From the NCBI GenBank assembly GCA_049680625.1, contig JBAUID010000137.1:1-33457 (forward strand): a stretch of 33,457 nt of DNA, read 5' to 3'. Every line of letters begins with the position of its first letter. Within the stretch, counting starts at the first letter, position 1. The translations under genes and the position numbers were made by a program. The notes under the pieces are model-generated. The model did no database searches, was not told the origin of the DNA, and worked only from the letters and a program-made list of their open reading frames with translations. Positions 24,505-33,191 of this stretch are shown here, one piece after another. This stretch comes from JAUIAI01 sp049680625 (GTDB taxonomy: Bacteria > Pseudomonadota > Gammaproteobacteria > Burkholderiales > Burkholderiaceae_E).

Positions 24505-25314
24505 ATGACCATGCTAAACCTCGACAGCCAAAATTCACTTTACTACGAATACCACGCCCCAAAAGCTGGCAAACCGAGCTTTGTATTCATCAATCCGATT
24601 ACCGGCGATGTGTCATTGTGGAACGGGCATACAGTTCCTGCGCTGCAGGCTCTGGGCTTTGGCACACTGGTCTATAACTTTCGTGGCCAGGATAAAAGTA
24701 CCTACGCTGACGGAACCGATCTGACCGATACCTTGATCATTACCGACCTCGACCGGCTGATCGCCGAGGTTAAACCCGAGCGTCCAATTCTCACCGGCTT
24801 GTCCATTGGCGGCCTGTATGCCGCCCGCGCAATTTTGTCCGGCACTGAGGCAGTCGGTCTGGTGTTGATTAATACGTTACGCAAAATCACCCCACGAATT
24901 CAGTGGATGAACGATGCCAGTCTCCGGGTAATGGACGTTGGCGGTCCAAACCTGATGAAAGACCTTTATTTTCAGTTCATTACCGGCGAACCATTCCAGG
25001 TGGCCAATCGAAGCGAGTTTCTTAAAGACAAACCAGACTACACCCCGCTGGATAAATCAAGCGGTGCCTACAACTTGTTAACCTGGATGGGCAAAACAGA
25101 CTGGGATATTGCCTGGAGTCAGTTAAAGCTGCCGACCCTGGTGTTGTCCGGGCTGCAAGACCGGGTCTTTTTCGACGCGCCAATCGTCGACGAGTTATTC
25201 AAAAGCCTGCCAGACGGCCAGCGAATTGACATGCCAGACGCCGGCCACATGCTACCGGCCGAATTGCCCGAATCATTTACCAAAGCGTTAATCGCCTTTG
25301 GCAACAAAATCTGA
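24505..25314 (+). CDS. Alpha/beta hydrolase
   Basis: 269 aa. The nucleophile elbow is GLSIGG (98-103, Ser100). The acid is probably Asp219 in LSGLQDRVF, and the histidine is His248 in DAGHMLPAELP, completing Ser-Asp-His. The oxyanion region is FINPITGD (28-35), and YNFRGQDKS is at 57-65. The family is broad (esterases, lactonases, enol-lactone hydrolases such as PcaD), and the substrate cannot be read from sequence. The start ATG at 24505 has CCGGAGACTCCCTT. It is convergent with the isochorismatase-like gene, with a 22-nt gap. The 116 nt upstream show no recognisable promoter. Confidence 0.9.
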   Translation: MTMLNLDSQNSLYYEYHAPKAGKPSFVFINPITGDVSLWNGHTVPALQALGFGTLVYNFRGQDKSTYADGTDLTDTLIITDLDRLIAEVKPERPILTGLSIGGLYAARAILSGTEAVGLVLINTLRKITPRIQWMNDASLRVMDVGGPNLMKDLYFQFITGEPFQVANRSEFLKDKPDYTPLDKSSGAYNLLTWMGKTDWDIAWSQLKLPTLVLSGLQDRVFFDAPIVDELFKSLPDGQRIDMPDAGHMLPAELPESFTKALIAFGNKI

Positions 25315-25336
25315 TTGCCGTTTGTGCAAACCGGGC

Positions 25337-25981
25337 TTAAGGCCCCGGAATTTCCCGCAGCTCAAACGGTAAGCTGGCCAGGCCTTCGGGGCTGGCCAGT
25401 GCACGACTGATTTCTTCAACGCTGACAACCCGGGCTAGTAAGGACATTGCCCGGAGGCTGGCTTCATGAAAATCACGTCGAAATGTTGAGCAGGCGTCAT
25501 GCGCGACCACAAGGTTGTGCCCCCGATCAGCAGCATCCCGCACCGTGGTTTCAACGACGTATGCCGTTGAAACCCCGCTGACAATGAGCCAGTCCGGTTT
25601 TAGCCAGGCCAGGTATTCTTCAAGACGCGAGCCATAAAACGCGCTGTTGCGGCCGTGGGTGATGTCGATGTCTCCAGGCTTCGCCCCTAAGCCCTCGACA
25701 AAGTCGGCTCCCCAGCTACCGACCGGCCATGCGGCCTGATCACGAAACACCGAAAATATAGGGCAGTTGCAAATAACGTCACCCTGTCCGGGTTGGGTTT
25801 CAAGGCGAACATGGATCACCTGGGCCTCGGCCTTTCTGACCTCACCGGCTAACCGCCTCGCACTGGCTAGCATCTGCGTGCGCCACTCCAGTGCGTTTTC
25901 CCCCAATCCGTACGGAATTTTGCCTTCCGCATGGCAGTTTTCGTTCTGATAGTGCAGCGCGAGGTAGACGATTCCGCCCAT
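25337..25981 (-). CDS. Isochorismatase-fold protein lacking the catalytic triad
   Basis: 214 aa from the ATG at 25981 (CCGGAGACACCATCG upstream). An open extension to 26071 starts at a GTG and is not family-like. The cysteine-hydrolase fold is clear from YQNENC near the N-terminus, SAFYGSRLEEYLAWLKPDWLIVSG in the middle (written here in two parts: SAFYGSRLEEYL, AWLKPDWLIVSG), GVSTAYVVETTVRDAADRGH (136-155) and VVAHDACSTF. All three catalytic positions differ: the Asp of the usual D-x-Q-N is His10 (HYQN), the Lys before the S-x-F motif is His109, and the Cys of G-x-x-T-x-x-C-V is Val142. Normal amidase or isochorismatase chemistry is therefore unlikely. It is divergent from the potD-like gene across about 250 nt and may serve as a binding or regulatory protein, or use another mechanism. 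Confidence 0.82.
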   Translation of the reverse strand: MGGIVYLALHYQNENCHAEGKIPYGLGENALEWRTQMLASARRLAGEVRKAEAQVIHVRLETQPGQGDVICNCPIFSVFRDQAAWPVGSWGADFVEGLGAKPGDIDITHGRNSAFYGSRLEEYLAWLKPDWLIVSGVSTAYVVETTVRDAADRGHNLVVAHDACSTFRRDFHEASLRAMSLLARVVSVEEISRALASPEGLASLPFELREIPGP

Positions 25982-26234
25982 CGATGGTGTCTCCGGTAAA
26001 TATGAAGCAACAGTTAAGCAACAAGTTATTAGCCAAATCCTCAGCCCGACATAGTACCGATTCGGGTCCACCTGCTAAAATCGCCGCCGATTACCCAACG
26101 GTCAGTGCTTTCCAAAATCGACGTTGCCCAGGTTTTCCAGGTTGCCGACTTTGAAACCGTGTTTTATTTCCGCTTGTGAAAACCCGTGCAGTGACCACAT
26201 GATTCAGTATTTCCAGACACCCAGCGAGACCACC

Positions 26235-27326
26235 ATGTCACTGATTCAACGCCAACAACCACGTTTCCGGCCCGGTCGCCGTCACCTGCTTTCAGGCATT
26301 GGCGCTGTTGCCGCCGGCCTGACCTTCCTGCCGCGCCATGCATTGAGTGCCGAAGAAAAAAAGGTGAATTTCTATAACTGGGATACCTACATCGGCGAGA
26401 ACACCTTGTCGGACTTTAACAAAACAACTGGTATTGACGTGCGCATGGATCTTTACGCAGACAACGATGAGTTGTTTGCGAAGTTCAAAGCCGGCAATCC
26501 GGGATACGACGTCATTGTCCCAACCAATGATTACGTTCAACGAATGATTCTGGCCGACATGTTGTTGCCACTGGATCACGACAAATTGCCCAACATCGCC
26601 AATATCGAACAGAGCTTTTTTACCAATGCCAGCTTTGATCCAGGCCGGCGATATTCATTACCTTATATGTGGGGCACGATTGGAATTGGCTACCGCAAAT
26701 CCAAAGTAAAAACCGGGTTTGACTCCTGGGCCAGCCTTCTCGACTCAGATCAATATAGCGGTCGAATCGCGTTACTGGGTGCCGGTCAATACGTATTTGG
26801 CGCCGCTCTGAAATATCTTGGTCATTCCTGGAACGCGACAGATCCCAAACAAATCAAACAGGCTGAAGAGCTGATAATTGCCCGCAAAAAATCCATCAAG
26901 GTATTTGCAGACGACAATGGCCAGGACCTGCTGGCTTCCGGTGAAGTCGACATCGCACAGGAGTGGAGTGGCGATATTTTGCAAGTAATGACTGAAGACG
27001 ACGATCTTGCGTACGCGCTTCCCAAAGAAGGCAGCAACTTGTGGCAGGACTGCCTGGCCATTCCGAAAGGTGCCCCACACCCGGAAAATGCGCACGCGTT
27101 TATCAATTTCCTTTTTGACGCCAAGGTAGGGGCGGATATCGCCAGCACGATCCGTTACGGCACACCGAACAAAGCGTCCAAGGCCTTGCTAAAAGACGAC
27201 TACCTCAAGAGCCCCGCCATTTTTCCGGACCCGGCTATTTTAGAGAAATGCGAACCCGCAGCCTACCTTGGCGAGCAGGCGACCCGGATCAGAGACGAAG
27301 CCTGGACCCGGGTTCAGGCAGCATAA
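26235..27326 (+). CDS. Polyamine (putrescine/spermidine) ABC transporter substrate-binding protein, PotD/PotF-like
   Basis: 363 aa from the ATG at 26235. The export signal has a twin-arginine-like start (PGRRHLLSGIG, 13-23) followed by a hydrophobic stretch, ending near HALSAEEK. The mature N-terminus VNFYNWDTYIGENTL is the PotD/PotF hallmark. Polyamine-contact residues known from PotF appear to be kept: the aromatic/acidic pair in EWSGD (Trp244, Asp247) and the Asp in WQDCLAIPK (Asp272). It delivers a linear di- or polyamine to the two permeases encoded next (23 nt gap). The choice between putrescine and spermidine cannot be made safely. Confidence 0.9.
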   Translation: MSLIQRQQPRFRPGRRHLLSGIGAVAAGLTFLPRHALSAEEKKVNFYNWDTYIGENTLSDFNKTTGIDVRMDLYADNDELFAKFKAGNPGYDVIVPTNDYVQRMILADMLLPLDHDKLPNIANIEQSFFTNASFDPGRRYSLPYMWGTIGIGYRKSKVKTGFDSWASLLDSDQYSGRIALLGAGQYVFGAALKYLGHSWNATDPKQIKQAEELIIARKKSIKVFADDNGQDLLASGEVDIAQEWSGDILQVMTEDDDLAYALPKEGSNLWQDCLAIPKGAPHPENAHAFINFLFDAKVGADIASTIRYGTPNKASKALLKDDYLKSPAIFPDPAILEKCEPAAYLGEQATRIRDEAWTRVQAA

Positions 27327-27349
27327 AAGTAACGATCCGGAGCGCTTAA

Positions 27350-28249
27350 TTGGAGAGCTGGAAAAACAACCGCCTGGTCTTCGCGGTTTTGTCTGTCCCG
27401 GGGGTGGCTTGGCTGACCTTGTTCTTCGTCATTCCACTGGGCATGATCTGGCTGCTGTCCTTCGGCGAAAAATCGGGCCTGGTCGATGTCAATATCACCG
27501 GGACACTGGATAACTATCTAAGAATTACCGACCCGGTTTACCTGAAAATTTTCTGGAAAACACTGTGGATCAGCGCCTTGTCGACCGCCATTTGCCTGCT
27601 GGTTGCCTATCCGCTAGCCATGGGCATCTGCTTCGCGTCAGCCCGCTGGCGGACGTGGCTGTTGATGGCCGTTATTCTGCCGTTCTGGATCAACCTGCTG
27701 ATTCGTACTTATGCGCTGATTGCTGTATTTCGAACCCGGGGCTATTTGAATTTCACCCTTGAATGGTTCTGGGACTTAGCTTTTCTCGACAAGCTGATCG
27801 GCCCCTTCCAGCCACTTGAATTGTTATATAACAATGGGGCGGTCATTGTTGGTCTTGTCTACGTGTACATCCCGTTTATGGTCTTGCCGCTGTATGCAAC
27901 CATCGACCGGCTGGATCGTTCATTTTTAGAGGCCAGCCTGGACCTTGGCGCCAGTCAGTGGCAGACATTCTGGCGGGTCACCGTGCCATTAACCATGCCT
28001 GGCATTGTGACCGGCATCATTCTGGTTTTCATCCCAACAATTGGCACCTTCCTGACACCGGAATTGCTCGGTGGTGCTAATGCGACCATGATCGGAAATG
28101 TCATTGAACGCCAGTTCAAAGAAGCAAACGACTGGCCGTTTGGTGCTGCACTGTCATTCCTGCTGATGTATTTCACTTTTGCCGCCCTGGCAATTCGAGC
28201 CTTCGTCGCAGGTCGATCGCAACGCGCATCAACAGTTGGGCACAGATAG
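27350..28249 (+). CDS. Polyamine ABC transporter permease, PotB/PotH-like
   Basis: 299 aa, about six membrane helices. The start is a TTG at 27350 with CCGGAGCGCTTAA in front. The reading frame fits the family N-terminus (hydrophobic FAVLSVPGVAWLTLFFVIPLG). The cytoplasmic EAA loop that contacts the ATPase is EASLDLGASQWQTFWRV (about 194-210), followed by PLTMPGIVTG. It forms the inner-membrane channel with the PotC-like protein encoded 16 nt downstream. Confidence 0.92.
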   Translation: MESWKNNRLVFAVLSVPGVAWLTLFFVIPLGMIWLLSFGEKSGLVDVNITGTLDNYLRITDPVYLKIFWKTLWISALSTAICLLVAYPLAMGICFASARWRTWLLMAVILPFWINLLIRTYALIAVFRTRGYLNFTLEWFWDLAFLDKLIGPFQPLELLYNNGAVIVGLVYVYIPFMVLPLYATIDRLDRSFLEASLDLGASQWQTFWRVTVPLTMPGIVTGIILVFIPTIGTFLTPELLGGANATMIGNVIERQFKEANDWPFGAALSFLLMYFTFAALAIRAFVAGRSQRASTVGHR

Positions 28250-28265
28250 AAATGGATAAAGCGCC

Positions 28266-29114
28266 ATGAGCAGCATGAGTGGTCCGCTCGACTACAGCCG
28301 ACGGTGGTGGCTTCGGCTTTATATGGCCGTGGCCCTAGTGTTGATGTATGCGCCAATTCTGACGCTTGTCGCTTTCAGTTTTAATGACTCAAAGCGCAAC
28401 ATAGTCTGGCGAGGTTTCACGTTCAAGTATTACGGGGTTGCCTGGAACAACTCCTCTCTGGTTGAGGCATTTACAAACTCTCTCGTCATCGCCGCCATGT
28501 GCACAGTTTTTGCTACAGTTCTGGGGACCTTGGTTGCGGTGCTGCTGTGGCGATTCCGGTTTCCGGCGAAAACCCTGTTTGAAGGTTTTGTTGCACTGCC
28601 AATTGTTGTACCCGAAATATGCATGGGCATTGCCATGTTGGTGTTCTTCTCAAGCATCGGCTGGCCAACCAACCTGCCCTGGCCTCTGAACCTGTCGGCA
28701 ATCACCATTGCCCATATTGCTTTTGCCTTTCCCTTCGTCGCGATTGTTGTCAGGTCCCGGCTCAGCGGATTCAACAACGAGCTGGCCGAAGCGTCGCGCG
28801 ATCTCGGTGCAAGCGAATGGCAGACATTTCGCTACGTTCTGCTGCCCTACATGGCCCCCGGTATTGTAGCCGGCGCTTTGCTGGCATTTACCTTGTCCCT
28901 GGACGACTTTGTGATCACCTTCTTTACCGCTGGCGCGGAAACAACAACCTTTCCGGTCAAGGTGTATTCCCTGGTGCGGCGCGGCGTATCTCCTGACGTC
29001 AACGCTGCATCAACCGCCTTAATCGTCATTACTCTGATTACGACGTTTATTGCCATGAAACTGCAACCCCCTGCCCCGGCTGACCCAACGGCACCATCCG
29101 GGCAAGGCAAGTAA
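28266..29114 (+). CDS. Polyamine ABC transporter permease, PotC/PotI-like
   Basis: 282 aa, about six helices. The N-terminus after the first helix reads YAPILTLVAFSFNDSK, characteristic of PotC/PotI. The EAA loop is EASRDLGASEWQTFRYV (about 174-190), followed by LLPYMAPGIVAG and SLDDFVITFFTAG, also typical of this family. The start ATG is 16 nt after the upstream permease stop, and the stop is followed within 2 nt by the ATPase start, so the operon is tightly coupled. Confidence 0.92.
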   Translation: MSSMSGPLDYSRRWWLRLYMAVALVLMYAPILTLVAFSFNDSKRNIVWRGFTFKYYGVAWNNSSLVEAFTNSLVIAAMCTVFATVLGTLVAVLLWRFRFPAKTLFEGFVALPIVVPEICMGIAMLVFFSSIGWPTNLPWPLNLSAITIAHIAFAFPFVAIVVRSRLSGFNNELAEASRDLGASEWQTFRYVLLPYMAPGIVAGALLAFTLSLDDFVITFFTAGAETTTFPVKVYSLVRRGVSPDVNAASTALIVITLITTFIAMKLQPPAPADPTAPSGQGK

Positions 29115-29116
29115 TT

Positions 29117-30217
29117 ATGAATAAAACGCTGATTTCAATATCCAATGTCTGCAAATCATTTGGGTCAGTCCGGGCCGTTGATGAGGTCAGCCTGAATGTT
29201 CAGGAAAACGAGTTTCTCGCGTTGCTTGGCCCGTCCGGGTGCGGCAAGACCACCTTGCTTCGTATGCTTGCCGGCCTGGAGTCACCAGACAGTGGCGACA
29301 TCGTCATCGACGGAATCAACATGAAGGATGTCGCGCCGAACAAACGGCCGGTGAACATGGTGTTTCAGAGTTACGCCGTCTTTCCGCACATGACGGTGGA
29401 AAAAAATATCGCTTACGGACTCAAAGTCACCGGGGTGCCAGAAGACCAGATCAAAGTAGCAGTACGCGATGCCCTGGCGATGGTCGAACTGGACCATCTC
29501 GCCGGTCGCAGTCCGGCCCAGCTATCTGGGGGGCAACGTCAACGGGTTGCGCTGGCCCGTGCGCTGGTCAAACGCCCGAAGGTTCTCCTGCTGGACGAAC
29601 CCTTGTCTGCGCTTGACGCTCGACTGCGCGAGCAAATGCAGTTTGAACTAACCGAACTGCAACGCACCCTGGGCATTACCTTCATCGTGGTCACCCACGA
29701 CCAGCATGAAGCTTTATCAATGTCTAATCGGGTTGCGGTGATGAACGGCGGAAAAATTGCTCAGCTGGCTACCCCGTCGGTGCTATACGACCGCCCTGTA
29801 TCCCAGTTTGTCGCACGCTTCATTGGCCGGGTTAATATTCTCAGCGGACAGCTTAGCGGGGTCGATAACGACTTGTTACGCTTCGAACTGGCCGATTTTG
29901 GCACGCTTGAACTTCCCTGGTCAGGCAGCGCCAACGGTAATTCGGCCCTGGCACTCAGACCGGAGCATTTGATGGTGACACTCGGCGAACCGCCAGTCGC
30001 ATCCGGATCAAACCTACTCAAAACAGCCGGCACAATCAGCCAGGTAACCTACTACGGTGACAGTCGCCAACTCTTTGTTCAAACTGCAACGGGGCAACAA
30101 CTGTGCGCAACCCTGCGTAGCGAAGCGCCTGTCCAGGGGTTAACTGGCAAGGTTGGCGAAAAAGTTTGGCTTACCTGGCACCCAGAGAATTGCCGTATCC
30201 TCAATGATGTTGGTTAA
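29117..30217 (+). CDS. Polyamine ABC transporter ATP-binding protein, PotA/PotG-like
   Basis: 366 aa. Walker A GPSGCGKTT (38-46), Q-loop FQSYAVFPHMTV (83-94, Gln84), signature LSGGQRQRVALARAL (136-150), Walker B VLLLDEPLSALD (156-167) and switch histidine His194 in VTHDQ are all intact. The C-terminal TOBE regulatory domain begins at about 240 and includes LALRPEHL. It dimerises on the two permeases and drives uptake. The gene is the last of the potD-B-C-A-like operon. RraA-like coding sequence follows after 69 nt with no terminator visible, so read-through is possible. Confidence 0.94.
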   Translation: MNKTLISISNVCKSFGSVRAVDEVSLNVQENEFLALLGPSGCGKTTLLRMLAGLESPDSGDIVIDGINMKDVAPNKRPVNMVFQSYAVFPHMTVEKNIAYGLKVTGVPEDQIKVAVRDALAMVELDHLAGRSPAQLSGGQRQRVALARALVKRPKVLLLDEPLSALDARLREQMQFELTELQRTLGITFIVVTHDQHEALSMSNRVAVMNGGKIAQLATPSVLYDRPVSQFVARFIGRVNILSGQLSGVDNDLLRFELADFGTLELPWSGSANGNSALALRPEHLMVTLGEPPVASGSNLLKTAGTISQVTYYGDSRQLFVQTATGQQLCATLRSEAPVQGLTGKVGEKVWLTWHPENCRILNDVG

Positions 30218-30286
30218 CCAGTCTCGCTCAGGCAGATAGCGGGTCAGGGAAAAATTCACGCGCACCATTCAAACCGAATTTCGACT

Positions 30287-30943
30287 ATGACAATTAAAGA
30301 TGCGCTCACCGAGCGGCTGGAAAAACTCTACAGCGGTGCCGTCCACGACGTCATGCGCTCCCTGGGTCACGACAATTGTGTTTTACCCACCAACCTGCGC
30401 CCACTCGACCCCAAGCGACGCGTCGCTGGGCGGGTATGGACTGTATCCGGCCGAATTGACCGTACGCAGTCGGCCCACGACACCCTGGTTGGATGGACAA
30501 CGGTGTTATCAAGAGCACCAGCTGGCCACGTCATCGTTTGTCAGCCGAACAATCAGGAAGTCGCATTAATGGGTGAACTTTCTGCCGAGACGCTGAAAGC
30601 CAAAGGCGTGCTTGGTTACGTTGTTGACGGCGGTTGTCGCGATACAGACTTCATACTGGAACTTGGCTTTCCCGTATTTCATAGCTTTTTCACACCGTCC
30701 GATATCGTCGCGCGCTGGATTCCCGACCACTTCGAAGAGCCTGTCACACTGGGTACAGTAACCGTGCGCACCGGTGACTACATCATCGGCGATCGTGATG
30801 GCCTCGTTGTAGTGCCGACCGAGATCGCCGGTGACGTCATCGACAAAACCGAGGCTGTCGCAACAACAGAAAACCAGGTAAGAGACGCGATTCGCGCCGG
30901 TATGGATCCAGTCGATGCCTATTTGAAATTTGGTAAATTCTGA
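30287..30943 (+). CDS. RraA-like / HMG-CHA aldolase family protein
   Basis: 218 aa. Conserved MGELSAETLKAKG (95-107), VDGGCRDTDFI (113-123; Arg118-Asp119, the pyruvate/metal site in 4-hydroxy-4-methyl-2-oxoglutarate and 4-carboxy-4-hydroxy-2-oxoadipate aldolases) and IGDRDGLVVVP (167-177) are present. The family includes RNase E inhibitor RraA (about 160 aa) and longer class II pyruvate aldolases. The length and intact R-D pair favour an aldolase or oxaloacetate-decarboxylase-like activity. It follows the polyamine transporter and precedes the CoA-transferase/racemase gene by 227 nt. I see no gene in that gap, only a possible TATTAT near 31100. Confidence 0.85.
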   Translation: MTIKDALTERLEKLYSGAVHDVMRSLGHDNCVLPTNLRPLDPKRRVAGRVWTVSGRIDRTQSAHDTLVGWTTVLSRAPAGHVIVCQPNNQEVALMGELSAETLKAKGVLGYVVDGGCRDTDFILELGFPVFHSFFTPSDIVARWIPDHFEEPVTLGTVTVRTGDYIIGDRDGLVVVPTEIAGDVIDKTEAVATTENQVRDAIRAGMDPVDAYLKFGKF

Positions 30944-31170
30944 TCAGGGGTCGAACTCACTTGCAAACGTTCGCCAGGTCGAACAGCAGCTCGATATCCC
31001 CCCGATACACCAGCAACACCGAAGACATCAGAGGCGCGATTCGGTTTGCCAATCGCAGCAATTGCCTGCGACTCCGTCAACGGGGTTGGATTTAACGATA
31101 TTATCCCTGCATTGAACAGGCGCCAAAATACACCGGCGCAATCTGCTGACATCAACACGAAGGAGCCACC

Positions 31171-32331
31171 ATGGGCCCGTTACACGGACACCGCATCATC
31201 GAACTCACTGGTATCGGGCCCGCTCCGATGTGCGGCATGATGCTGGCCGAACTTGGCGCCGATGTGCTGCGCATCGACCGGCTCCAGGCATCCGGGCTTG
31301 GTATTGGCGGCGACCCAACCCTGGAACTGTTGCACCGCAGTCGTCCCTGTATTGCCGTCGATCTGAAAAGCCCTGCCGGTGTTGAACTCGTCTTAAAATT
31401 GGTCGAAAGCGCTGATGCCCTGATCGAAGGGTTTCGCCCCGGGGTCACGGAGCGGCTGGGCCTTGGCCCCGAACAATGCGCAGCCAGAAATAAGAAACTG
31501 GTCTACGGACGGGTAACTGGCTGGGGACAGCAAGGCCCACTCGCACAGGCCGCCGGACACGACATGAACTACATCGCGCTGACCGGTGCATTGCACAGCA
31601 TCGGCCGCGAAGGTCAAATGCCAACGCCGCCGTTGAACCTGGTCGGCGACTTTGGCGGCGGTACCTTGTACCTTGCGCTGGGGGTCGTCGCGGCAATGCT
31701 CGAAGCAAAGTCTTCCGGACAAGGCCAGGTAGTTGACGCCGCCATGGTCGACGGCGCGGCATCACTGATGACAGCAGCCTATCGATTACGAGCCGGCGGT
31801 GCGACTAATGACACCCGCGGCACCAACATCCTGGATACCGGTGCACATTTCTACGAGGTCTATGAAACCTCAGATGGTAAATACATATCCCTGGCCCCAA
31901 TCGAAGCCAAGTTCTATGCCGAACTCATGGAGCGTATCGGGGCATCTGTTGACGATATTCCGCACAGCTTCAAACGCGAAGACTGGCCCGCCTTAAAACA
32001 AAAAATTGCAGCTATCATTAAAACCAAGAGCCGGGATGAGTGGTGTGAAAGACTCGAAGGCACCGATGTATGTTTTGCACCGGTTCTCGACATGTCCGAG
32101 GCGCCGGTGCATCCGCATATGGCGGCCAGAAAGACCTTTGTCGAGCAAAACGGCGTGGTGCAACCCAACGCCGCGCCGCGCTTTTCCCGAACACCATCGG
32201 AAATTCGCTCAGGGCCGGGTCTGGCAGGAGAGAATTCTCACAAATCGCTGGCCGCCTGGGGGATGGACGCGGCGACGGTTGATCAGTTGCTGGCCGATGG
32301 GGTGATAGGAAAGCGTACTGCTGCTGGCTGA
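31171..32331 (+). CDS. Alpha-methylacyl-CoA racemase-like enzyme (CaiB/BaiF family III CoA transferase family)
   Basis: 386 aa. The N-terminus has the family pattern LHGHRIIELTGIGPAPMCGM and LGADVLRIDR. The racemase-type residues match Mycobacterium MCR: His130 in AGHDMNYIALTG (His126 in MCR) and Asp160 in LNLVGDFGGG (Asp156 in MCR). This pair favours alpha-methylacyl-CoA racemase over CoA transfer, where an Asp alone is used. Racemisation of 2-methylacyl-CoA would let branched chains enter beta-oxidation. The start ATG at 31171 has GAAGGAGCCACC. It is convergent with the second GST-fold gene. Confidence 0.9.
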   Translation: MGPLHGHRIIELTGIGPAPMCGMMLAELGADVLRIDRLQASGLGIGGDPTLELLHRSRPCIAVDLKSPAGVELVLKLVESADALIEGFRPGVTERLGLGPEQCAARNKKLVYGRVTGWGQQGPLAQAAGHDMNYIALTGALHSIGREGQMPTPPLNLVGDFGGGTLYLALGVVAAMLEAKSSGQGQVVDAAMVDGAASLMTAAYRLRAGGATNDTRGTNILDTGAHFYEVYETSDGKYISLAPIEAKFYAELMERIGASVDDIPHSFKREDWPALKQKIAAIIKTKSRDEWCERLEGTDVCFAPVLDMSEAPVHPHMAARKTFVEQNGVVQPNAAPRFSRTPSEIRSGPGLAGENSHKSLAAWGMDAATVDQLLADGVIGKRTAAG

Positions 32332-32374
32332 TTCGCACGACGCGCGCCTGAACTACTTTGACTATTTCCCAGTG

Positions 32375-32411
32375 AGTGACATCAGTTGGAATACCCCCTT
32401 CGGCTGTCACT
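32375..32411. terminator. Candidate hairpin between convergent racemase and GST genes
   Basis: AGTGACA (32375-32381) and TGTCACT (32405-32411) are perfect 7-bp arms; allowing mismatches they extend to 9 of 11 bp. They lie midway in the 93-nt convergent gap. The 23-nt loop and lack of a T-run make it a weak candidate for a bidirectional terminator. Confidence 0.3.
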
Positions 32412-32424
32412 TCAAACGAGTCGC

Positions 32425-33132
32425 TTAATTTAGTTGCGGGTAGATCGCTTCTTTTGCACGATTAAGGTAGGCCATTAGCCGGTCGTTTTTCATCACGTAG
32501 TGCGACAGTGGCATCAACGGATCGAGACGGCAGGCTGAACGCAGGCCGGGCACAACGCTCGCATCAGCAGCGGACGGATCAGAGCCAAACAAAAAATTGT
32601 TGTCTCCGAGTAATGCGGCGACTGCATCCACATCTTGTTTCGCTCGCAGCAATTGTTCATCGACGCTATGCCGCCCAAATCCGTGGCCATCCAGTGCTTT
32701 GCGAATATTGCGCCTGACCAGGCCTGGCACAAAAACTTTCAGCGGTGCAGGCAAATCGCTGAAGAACGCCTTCTTGACATTTTGCCAGTTGGCCTCTTCC
32801 ATCCAGCGGTTGGACAGAATTGCAAAATAGAAGTGCTCATCAAAAGTTCGGATAGCCAGGCGAGACACCGCTTTTTGCTGGTCAGTTAGCCCAACATCAA
32901 AATCGATGCCGTGTTTATCTTCCAGGTACTGTCGAATGAATTCGCTGTCAGCAATTGCGCTGGCGCCATCGTGCAGAACCGGAAGCTTTTTCTTCGGCGC
33001 CCTGGAGGGGTCATTTAGAAAACGGGGTTTCCATTCAAGCCCACTCATGTGAAGTAAACACATGGCTTTGACACAAAACGGGCTTCCCGAAGGCTCATCA
33101 GTGACGGATGTGAAAGTATCTAAAATCAACAT
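32425..33132 (-). CDS. Glutathione S-transferase-fold protein (Fax/metaxin-like)
   Basis: 235 aa. The N-terminal thioredoxin-like domain has SPFCVKAMCLLHMSGLEW (17-34) followed by KKLPVLHDGASAIADSEFI (48-66, split around the cis-Pro LPVL), and the helical C-domain ends with LFGSDPSAADASVVPGL. The Ser/Pro-x-C-x-K pattern and C-domain resemble bacterial relatives of 'failed axon connections'/metaxin proteins rather than classical detoxifying GSTs. The substrate is unknown. The start ATG at 33132 has CAGGAGCAACCC. It is unrelated in sequence detail to the GST-fold gene at 22734. Confidence 0.87.
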   Translation of the reverse strand: MLILDTFTSVTDEPSGSPFCVKAMCLLHMSGLEWKPRFLNDPSRAPKKKLPVLHDGASAIADSEFIRQYLEDKHGIDFDVGLTDQQKAVSRLAIRTFDEHFYFAILSNRWMEEANWQNVKKAFFSDLPAPLKVFVPGLVRRNIRKALDGHGFGRHSVDEQLLRAKQDVDAVAALLGDNNFLFGSDPSAADASVVPGLRSACRLDPLMPLSHYVMKNDRLMAYLNRAKEAIYPQLN

Positions 33133-33191
33133 GGGTTGCTCCTGACTATCAGTCTTTTACCTGATTGCAAACTTACGCCCCGAACCAGTTT

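Noticed and set aside
25982..26234. N-terminal extensions of the isochorismatase-like and PotD-like genes
   Set aside because: Both open extensions would overlap head to head. Good ribosome binding or family N-termini favour ATG 25981 and ATG 26235.
30944..31170. 79-codon minus-strand frame in the RraA-racemase gap
   Set aside because: It has no ribosome binding site, random-looking composition and runs into the RraA coding region.
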